In this document: positions 56,495-64,000 of the stretch, in pieces
How the letters are laid out: each line of letters starts with the position of its first letter
Position numbering within the stretch: position 1 is the stretch's first letter
Assembly: GCA_032207245.1 (NCBI GenBank)
Contig: CM063502.1
Coordinates: 70,819,116-70,883,115, forward strand
Length of the DNA stretch: 64,000 bases
From: Pardosa pseudoannulata
Lineage: Eukaryota > Arthropoda > Arachnida > Araneae > Lycosidae
Reading direction: 5' to 3'
The notes under the pieces: model-generated
What the model was told of the DNA's origin: nothing
What the model saw: the letters and a program-made list of their open reading frames with translations, nothing else
Database searches by the model: none
Made by a program: the position numbers and the translations under genes

Positions 56495-57110
56495 TAAACC
56501 AATAGATTATAAAACTTTAAATAAGCAACAAAATTTTAAATAAATTTGCACGGCATTTAAAACATTGTAGAAATCTTATAATGAAATGATCCATTCCAAT
56601 CTAATCCGATTCAATCATTCAATACATTCATAAAGGATGTCATACATTGCAAAAGTGTCTGGTTACAATTTATGTGCATACCCATTGCAAGTGCATGTTT
56701 TCAAATACTGGGTGATCGAAAAGTCCATATAAACTATAAAAATTCATAATAATCCCCTGCGGTGGTGGTCATAAGGAACACATACTGTTGTTATAAACGA
56801 TTTTGAGGCATTCTGTTTGTTATTAGCGTTTCTTTTTCTTTGACTTATGCACATCAGCGCCCTCTATCGACTCTTTCTTTTTGAGTTATTTTTTTCTCTT
56901 TAAAAAAATTCCATGACCTAGCGATACTAACCCTGCAAACCGTTTTTTATTTTGGTTATTTTTCAGGTTATTGTAAATTTTTAAAGTTTATGTGGACTTT
57001 TTGATCACCCGGTAGATCATAAGACTTTAAATACATAACAAAATTGTAAATAAATATGCACGGCAAGTTAAACATGTAAAACTCTTACATTGAAATAATC
57101 AATTCCAATC
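56495..57110 (+). repeat. Two copies of a 100-bp block, one split from its neighbour by a MITE
   Basis: AGATTATAAAACTTTAAATA at 56503 and AGATCATAAGACTTTAAATA at 57014 start paralogous blocks, both containing TGCACGGCA and CATTCCAATCT or AATTCCAATCT. A partial block-B copy (56630-56705) precedes the second. Confidence 0.85.
56708..57012. mobile_element. MITE of the Tc1/mariner type, 305 bp
   Basis: TA flanks both sides (56706-56707 and 57013-57014). The ends are C(T/C)GGGTGATC(G/A)AAAAGTCCA, then (T/C)ATAAACT(A/T)TAAAAATT, matching at 32 of 36 positions in inverted orientation. The motif GATC-AAAAAGTCC resembles mariner termini. There is no coding frame inside. The paralogous, uninterrupted sequence near 56503 supports a simple TA insertion. 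Confidence 0.92.
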
Positions 57111-57289
57111 TGTTATAATAAAAAATGTATAATAATTAATAGAGCTTAAATTAAAAATATATATGATTCGTTATAAGGCATTTTAAAGATTAAAGTTAGA
57201 TAAAAATCAATAATAATACGGATGAAGAGCACAAGATTTTTTAAAATATATAATAAATTCAAAATTGATGAAAGAGCATTTCGCGATTT

Positions 57290-57850
57290 ACAAGTAGTTA
57301 ATCAGGGAGAATGCATTTAGTCCCAGAAATAATAAAGCATGTCATGGATACTTCTTTCATAACAAGAGAAATTCTATTTCATTAAATGTCTCCTTTATTT
57401 CGAGATTTGTAAGAATAGTATTGCTTAAAAGTCGAAGTGTAATCACTCCGGAAATAAAAACTTTCTCATTTTTCGAGCAATTTCGAGTATTTATAGTTTA
57501 ATTTTCTCGTAATCTTCTTTCATAAAGCTCAATCGTTGACTTGCGTAACAGCTGGATAAAGTGAATCAGACAATTTTGACGTTGATGTCCTTTCAAACCT
57601 TCGATGAAATGACCATTTTTTGGTTGACTTTTAGCTTTTCTTCACTCAATTACGTTAGCTTCAGGCCGTTTTTTTCCATTTATCACCTTCTTTGGTCAGT
57701 TAACTCTTTCTTCTGTCAACTGATTGTTTTTCGCCTTAAATTTTTTTTCACTTTTTATTACTCTGGTGGTCTATTTTCAGTCTTTTTCACTTACCGTTGA
57801 ATCGTAAGTTACAGAAAAATTCCACATTTACCCCAATCAGGGATTAAAAC
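57290..57850 (+). repeat. Dispersed repeat block A copy 2 plus a block B relative
   Basis: 57350-57660 is the second copy of block A. 57780-57850 (GAATCGTAAGTTACAGAAAA, ATTCCACATTTA) repeats the start of block B. The order A-B is kept, so A plus B was duplicated as a unit. A 79-codon frame at 57561-57800 is Phe/Ser-rich and not conserved in the paralogue. Confidence 0.75.
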
Positions 57851-58370
57851 CGGATTGGATGCTTTCTTCTTAGTTCGATATAAATCCTTAAATACTTATT
57901 AAAAAAGATGTAAGACATTTGTGGCAAGTTAAAATTCTTTATAAATTAGGAATTTATCAGTTTTAATTGATAGGAATAAAAAATATAGAACAATTAATAA
58001 AAAAGAAATCGAAAGAAAACAAGTTATTAGACGGTGCTCAAGATAGCTTAATTTTTAACATAGATATTAAACTACATTCTTAATTTAAAGCAATCTCAAT
58101 ACAATATTGACGAATGTATCAACGTGTAACAAACTATTCAGCTTAATAAATAATAATTATGTAAGTTTAATAAAAGAAAATTAAATTAAAACTAAAGTTA
58201 TAACTAAAAGTTTTTAAAAATTAACCAAATATTTATTATCTAAACAATATTATTTATTCTATAGATAATGCACAGCCTGATATGCGAATGGAAAAATTTT
58301 GGTTTTATATATTGAGTGGAATTTTTCAATATATTATGGGTCCTAAAATAATATACTATTTAGAACTATT

Positions 58371-58478
58371 TTTTATAAATTGTTTTATATTTATATTTTA
58401 TTTATTTTATATAAATTGTTTTATATTTATATCTTATTTATTTTATATAAATTGTTTTACATTCATATTTTATTTAAT
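58371..58478 (+). repeat. 36-bp minisatellite, three units
   Basis: ATAAATTGTTTTA starts at 58375, 58411 and 58447. Because 36 is divisible by three, the surrounding ATG frame (58282-58512, 76 codons) has a 12-residue repeat (INCFIFIFYLFY). The peptide is strongly hydrophobic but simply reflects T-rich DNA; no gene is claimed. Confidence 0.88.
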
Positions 58479-60465
58479 TATGAGGGAAAATTTAAAATTA
58501 TATCAGAGATAACATTTTATTAGGTTTTCAAAATCTTAAAATGCATAAACTAGATACGGTTTAGCATTCTCAAAAATCAAACAAATTAAAATCATTAAGA
58601 TCTATGAGTATTCGTGATTTTTCTTTTTCAAATTTTGTATAAATGATAACAATTTGCTGGATGTTAAAGTCAAATATTTTCATAGAATATGATATATTTT
58701 CTTGGTTTTTAATATTACTCTAAAATTAAACTAACATGTAGTTAACGGAATCTTACTCATATGAATGTAAGACGGTGAAAATAATTCCGACGGTCACACA
58801 GAATTAGGACCCTGCAATTTTTACTTGCCCGGGCTTTTTGGACAAGCATAAGCCTAGGCAACTAGTTTATTGAAGATGTTGCTGTGAAACCATTCAGTAA
58901 AATAAGCAAAGAAGTCCGGAGATTAAACTTTTCTTTCAGAGCTACAAAAACAGCCTGTTACTTTATGAAAAGCAGAAGATAGAATGAATAATGAAACATC
59001 TTGCTTTTAAATAATTACAGCTCACAACGAGCCGTGGAGACGAATTCCCTCCCAGAGAAAATAGCTTGATTAGCGATATTAACAGTAAAAAGGAACTTAG
59101 GTCAGTGGAAAAAGTGAGTCCGGGACTTTAACAGAAAATTTGCAGTTGGGAAATAGGTTGGACGAATTCAAGTTGTGAATACACTTTTTAATAAGATATT
59201 TGGTGGCTGCGAAAATAGATTTGAAAGAATAAGAAGCGTAAAAATAGAATTTTTAAGAGATATTTTAAGTAAAATAATTTTGATATATTACATGAATATA
59301 TAGCATTATTTAAAAATTCTAAAGGTGATAATATATTGTGTTTAAAAACAAAAAATTGAAGTTTTGATGTGGTTTTTTTATAGACTTATTAAATACGTCA
59401 GTTCTTTACTTTTCCCATATATTTATTTTTAAAAATGTTAGTCAGCTTCTGAGACTTAAGGAGTAGATAATTATAACGGAAGTAAACGGAAGCATTTTGT
59501 AGCAATCAAATTCAAATATTCAATTTTTAATATTTCAATTTTATCATCTATGAATTTTAAGGAATAGTTTCATTTAAGAAAAAAAATTACACGAAATTGT
59601 GGATAGAAATCTTTAAATATTGGATTCTCGAGTTATTATTGATAAACTATAAAAAATCTTCACAATTAGTGGTATTTGAATGGGTACTTCTAACAAAAAA
59701 GTATTCAGATAAAATAACACAAAAACAAGATATCATAAATTAAAATAAAACGACCTACGTTGCTCTTTTTCAACGATAAACTTGTATCTTTTTTTACTTA
59801 AAATGCTAATAGCAAAGCATTATCTTTACTTCTGCTTATTTTGCTTTTTCAACCTTTAATTATAATACCATGAAGTGATTTTAATTAACTTCAAAAAAGA
59901 CATTTATTAGTGCTAGTATCAATTAGTATCTGCAAATATGTAAAATATCGATTATCGATATAAATCTCACGTGTACAAAATACTTCACTACTGCACTGTA
60001 TGTCTTTCAGTCAAACTATGTTAACAATGTATAGAAAATCTACATTTTTAAATTTCTCTTTAAATATCTGAAATAAAGTACTTCATTTATATTTACCTTA
60101 TTAAATAGTACTTCAAACCTCATTCATTTATGTGTGCGGCTTAATTTGGTACTCTATTTCTTAAATCCCCGATTACACATTTTAAAGTAGATATTAAGAA
60201 TCCTTAAGGTTTATTTTCTCAATGTTCAATTAAAGTCCTTCACTCGAAGAAGAAAAAAGGGAAAAGAAAAACCAATAAAAGTTTCCTCCTCTTCGGTTAA
60301 TTAATGCGCTAATGTTTAATGTACAAGAAATATTATACTTATTTACGCAAATATTATGGTATAATTTCATAAATTTTCTTAATAATTAACAAATATTTCT
60401 AGAAATGCGATTACGTTTTGAACAGTTTTAAATGTTGTATTTTTTTTTGTTTCATTTATAATGAT
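58479..60465. other. AT-rich DNA with a GC-richer island
   Basis: At about 58760-59180 the base composition becomes distinctly richer in G and C (for example TTGCCCGGGCTTTTTGGACA). No repeat partner, no long frame and no RNA structure that I can name. The rest is featureless. Confidence 0.45.
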
Positions 60466-61096
60466 AGATGTCAGAAGGGATAGGCTACTGTTTCTCCTCA
60501 CCGGAGGTTGCAGGTTCTAATCTCACTGCTGGTATAGATGTTTGTAGCCATTCCTATTGCATTTCAATTCCTCATAGTAATGAGGGTTAATTATTCTTCA
60601 TTTGGCAAAATAAAATTTACAACTATGTAATGATGTAATACATAAAAAAGATGGGTTTAAATGCTGAATGAAAGCAGATGTCAGAAAGGATAGGCTACTG
60701 TTTCTCCTCACCGGAGGTTGCAGGTTCTAATCTCACTGCTGGTATAGATGTTTGTAGCCATTCCTATTGCATTTCAATTCTTCATAGTAATGAGGGTTAA
60801 TTATTCTTCATTTGGTAAAATAAAATTTATAACAATGTAATGATGTAATACATAAAAAAGATAAGTTTAAATGCTGAATGAAAGTAGATGTCAGAAGGGA
60901 TAGGCTACTGTTTCTCCTCACCGGAGGTTGCAGGTTCTAATCTCACTGCTGGTATAGATGTTTGTAGCCATTCCTATTGCATTTCAATTCTTCATAGTAA
61001 TGAGGGTTAATTATTCTTCATTTGGCAAAATAAAATTGACAACAATGTAATGATGTAATACATAAAAAAGATGGGATTAAATGCTGAATGAAAGTA
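60466..61096 (+). repeat. SINE-like unit tandemly triplicated, 210-bp period
   Basis: TCAGAAGGGATAGGCTACTG starts at 60471, with equivalents at 60681 and 60891. Each unit has a degenerate box B (GCAGGTTCTAATCTCAC), GTAGCCATTCCTATTGCATT as in the body of the other SINEs, and a tail with TTCATTTGG(C/T)AAAATAAAAT. The three units differ at only a handful of positions, so the array is recent. The unit end AAATGCTGAATGAAAG is common to all. Confidence 0.9.
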
Positions 61097-62099
61097 TCTA
61101 GTTTTATGTTTAGCTAGTGCATAATAAGATTTAATCACTAATTATTTCTCAAATTAATTACTAATTACTTCTCAAGGGTGGCATTTCTCAAACTCATGAA
61201 CTAAAAAGTTTCTACTATAAAAATTAAAGTAAACATTAAATATGTGAAATATGTGAAATATAACATACCTGACTTTTTAGACAATTTTTACCGTTAATGA
61301 CCAAAATTTCATTAGCGTGAGTAGAAATGACTTACACTCTCAAATACTACATCTAAGTATTACGAGTAAACGAATAAGACACAAGTCAGGTTTCCAACTC
61401 TAACACTGCAAAGGAACATGAAAAAAAGACGAAAAAATATGACATCAATGCAACTATTAGTAGTTAAAGTTATGGAGTTAGCTATAATTACCTTGTTATA
61501 TATTTTTCATGAATATGTAACATTTTAATTATAGCCTTACATGGTAAACAGAGGTACTGTTTAAAAATCCTAAGAGAAAAATCAATGTTACAAATAAAAT
61601 TAGAAAAGTAACTTCATCGGCACAGAGGTGATCTTAGCACTTTTTTGGGAAATCGTAAAGTATTGATATGTGAGGTTTTAAAAAAACCGACTTTATTATA
61701 AGACCTTTATAAATATATTTTATATTGGTGACTTTTACTCACCTTGCCAAATATTGCATTATTTATATTGCATAAATTACACAGATATATAATTTTGCTA
61801 AATATAATTTAAAAAATAATTAATATAGTAAAATATCGTGAAACTTGTAAAGCCAGAAATTATAGACAAATTTAGAAGGAATTTATTTTTTGACTATGCC
61901 TCATTTACATTCCACATCTAGAAATAGATTTAAAAGGCATGAATTATAAAAATTCATCAATAGGATACTATACTAAAGTTATACTGTTTTTAAATAACAA
62001 ATTCGTTAATTACGGTCTAGGAAATTCTCGTATGACAAAATAAGTTTCCCCAATTTTCAAGTCCACGATACCTCTCTCGATTACCATGGGTCCGGCTTT

Positions 62100-62138
62100 C
62101 ATGGATGCATGAACACCATGCATCCACGTGGATGCATG
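62100..62138. repeat. Palindrome cluster with three mutually complementary arms
   Basis: CATGCATCCACGTGGATGCATG at 62117-62138 (22 bp; halves CATGCATCCAC / GTGGATGCATG) is a perfect palindrome, and a third arm CATGGATGCATG (62100-62111) can pair with its left half. Confidence 0.9.
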
Positions 62139-63627
62139 TTACCTGCTATTTATTTGATAATAAATTAAATTAACTAGTTCGCATAGCTTTAAAATATTAA
62201 TATTTAATCCTAATCAACATAGTATCACATAGTGGTTATTTTTTTCTGAATTTACGAAATAAAATGCTGACTTTAGTTAAATTATTGGGGTCATACATTG
62301 TACCAACATACCATATATCATCATACCACCATGTTAAATAAAAGTGTTCTTGCCTTTAATTAAAAGTGCAATAATACGAAGAAACGAAAAATTAACAAAC
62401 CTCGTATTATACGGATACTCACAAAATAACTCAAAGAGCTACACTATCGAGTCGGGAGTCACCTTATATGAGCACCATTTATTTCTCATGTAAAATTGGC
62501 AGGTAAATATAATTAAGCTTCATTAATCATATACAAAAAATCAACTTATCTTATTTCCTCAAAACACAATGTATTTCTAGATTAGAATTTTGGTTGCCAA
62601 ATCATAAAAAAATGCGTCAGAACATAGTACAGAAATTAAAGAGAATGCAGTAGAGGTTGCGATCGCAAAGAAGTGCACCACAAAAGTAATAAAAGAGGAA
62701 ATTTTCACAAAAGATTTCGCAAGTTGAGATGGCATAATTTAAGTCCTTTTAGTTCATTAAGATTTTGAAAATCAATCATTTGCGCAGTAAAAAATAAATG
62801 CATACAGTTCAAAACAATTCAGATTTTGGGTGATTTTCAAGAAATATCTCCATTGATAATTGGTTCTGCAAAGATGAATCTTACAGAAATTAATTACTCA
62901 TTTTTTCAAATCTGTGGATACCTGTCTTCATTAAATTTTAAGCCGGATGAAAGATATCTGTAAAATTAACTTTCCAAATAAAAAGTTGATAACGTAATAA
63001 ACAGCCAACTTCCACAGTAGTTTGTTTATCATATTACAAATTTGAATTAAAAGATTTAACTTTTTGGGTGGTTTTAATTCATACTTCTGTTAATTATGTT
63101 CTCAAACATGAAGTTTGCTGAAATGAAATCCTTAGAATTTTCCGAATCCATCGATACTTCTCTTGACTTCAAACTCCCAGCCGTTTCCTAGAAATTGAGT
63201 TTACGGTCAGAAAGACAGACAGATGAGAGCTGATTTTAATTTATGTAAGATAAGATGTGTGACATTTAACAATTCATAAGATGCATATCAAACAACTAGG
63301 ATGCAAGTTGTCTATATACTTACAATTTATATAATTTTAAGTTATCTGTACAACTTGAGATTCCATAAAGTACATAATAAAAATGCAATTACATGGAAAT
63401 TATTTCATTGTTAGAAAAGTTTTACAAATAAAATCTGACAAATTTGAGAATACCGACAATACACTGAGTCATCCACAATTTTTTTTTACTTGTCAAAGAT
63501 TTAATGGTAAACTTCAGACATCTGATACCTTATCTCGGAAATAAGTTTCTACAGATGGATGATGTAACAGAAACATAAGACCTTACGAACGATACAAATC
63601 AAAGCACTAGCTTAGATTTTTATAGCT

Positions 63628-63690
63628 CTTCGCAATCGGAGTTAAGCTGTAGGTCCTGGTCCAATTAATCATTGAGAAGAAAATAGTATA
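63628..63690 (+). repeat. SINE body fragment
   Basis: TTCGCAATCGGAGTTAAGCT then GTAGGTCCTGGTCC matches the segment GTTCGGAATCGGCTTTCAGC-GTAGGTCCCAGTC of the minus-strand SINE at 48361-48540. No head or tail is present. Confidence 0.5.
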
Positions 63691-64000
63691 CTGTAGAACT
63701 CACAACAAAAGAAACCTGACTTATTTTACCTCGTATTTTACTGTCATACTATAAAACAGATTTCCTACCAAAATAAAAACACTATTTTATCTCTATGCTA
63801 GAATTACGATGTTGCTAGTATAAATATAGCTACGACTAAAGGAAATTTTAAAAAGTAAAAAGTGGAATAATTCAGCATTTAGATAGCATATACTTTTAAA
63901 AATAAAATCTAGATTCCTTAAATAGAAAAGTGTATTGTTTATTGTACAGGGTTTTGTAATTATTTCACTAAGAGGTCTAAGAAATAACGCATAAAATGTT

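Larger units (their letters stand above)
61097..64000. other. AT-rich DNA, no gene recognised
   Basis: Contains the palindrome cluster at 62100-62138 and a SINE fragment at 63628-63690, listed separately. A GACAGACAGAT motif near 63213 recalls the one at 11785 but has no further similarity. No coding frame recognised. Confidence 0.5.

Noticed and set aside
58282..58512. Hydrophobic protein with 12-residue repeats
   Set aside because: The repeat is a T-rich 36-bp minisatellite that keeps frame because 36 is a multiple of three; no other evidence of coding.

Overview
The window is a very AT-rich, non-coding-looking piece of eukaryotic chromosome. I find no intact host gene, no confident multi-exon gene, no rRNA, no canonical tRNA gene and no CRISPR array. 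Long TA microsatellites, tRNA-derived SINEs with degenerate box B motifs, and decayed Tc1/mariner, hAT and piggyBac transposons suggest an invertebrate with a large repeat-rich genome. An arthropod, perhaps an arachnid, is my best guess, but the window has no marker gene to prove it.

Layout. 0-5 kb: TC/TA microsatellites, a GC-richer block at 2.0-2.4 kb, a complete but ruined Tc1-type transposon (3043-4194, TA-flanked) and a BED-zinc-finger-like remnant (4363-4687). 5-19.5 kb: quiet AT-rich DNA with four SINE-like or short interspersed repeats, an unclassified element (10.9-11.8 kb) and a 459-bp internally deleted Tc1 copy (12015-12473). 19.9-31 kb: a 662-bp tandem duplication, an almost pure G/C tract (22.6 kb, suspicious), a paired short interspersed repeat (23.3-23.8 kb) and three long TA tracts. 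34.4-38.6 kb: a cluster of segmental tandem duplications with units of about 370, 600-700 and 496 bp, one family carrying a TA tract whose length differs between copies. 40.2-42.0 kb: the most gene-like object, a 5'-truncated hAT (ZBED5-like) transposase of about 477 codons followed by its 3' terminal inverted repeat. 44.3-45.4 kb: an internally deleted mariner next to a SINE. 46.9-47.4 kb: a compound TA/TG tract. 50.7-51.0 kb: two strong fold-backs. 52.7-53.3 kb: a 559-bp piggyBac deletion derivative. 55.4-57.9 kb: a composite of diverged repeats into which a 305-bp TA-flanked MITE has inserted. 60.5-61.1 kb: a SINE-like unit tandemly triplicated with a 210-bp period.

Nothing here forms a pathway. 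The common theme is cut-and-paste transposons that keep one or both ends but have lost the catalytic core, so any movement would need transposase supplied from elsewhere. I see no undescribed system. The best observations are the deletion-derivative structures, a MITE whose paralogous empty site lies in the same window, and paralogous copies that record microsatellite expansion.
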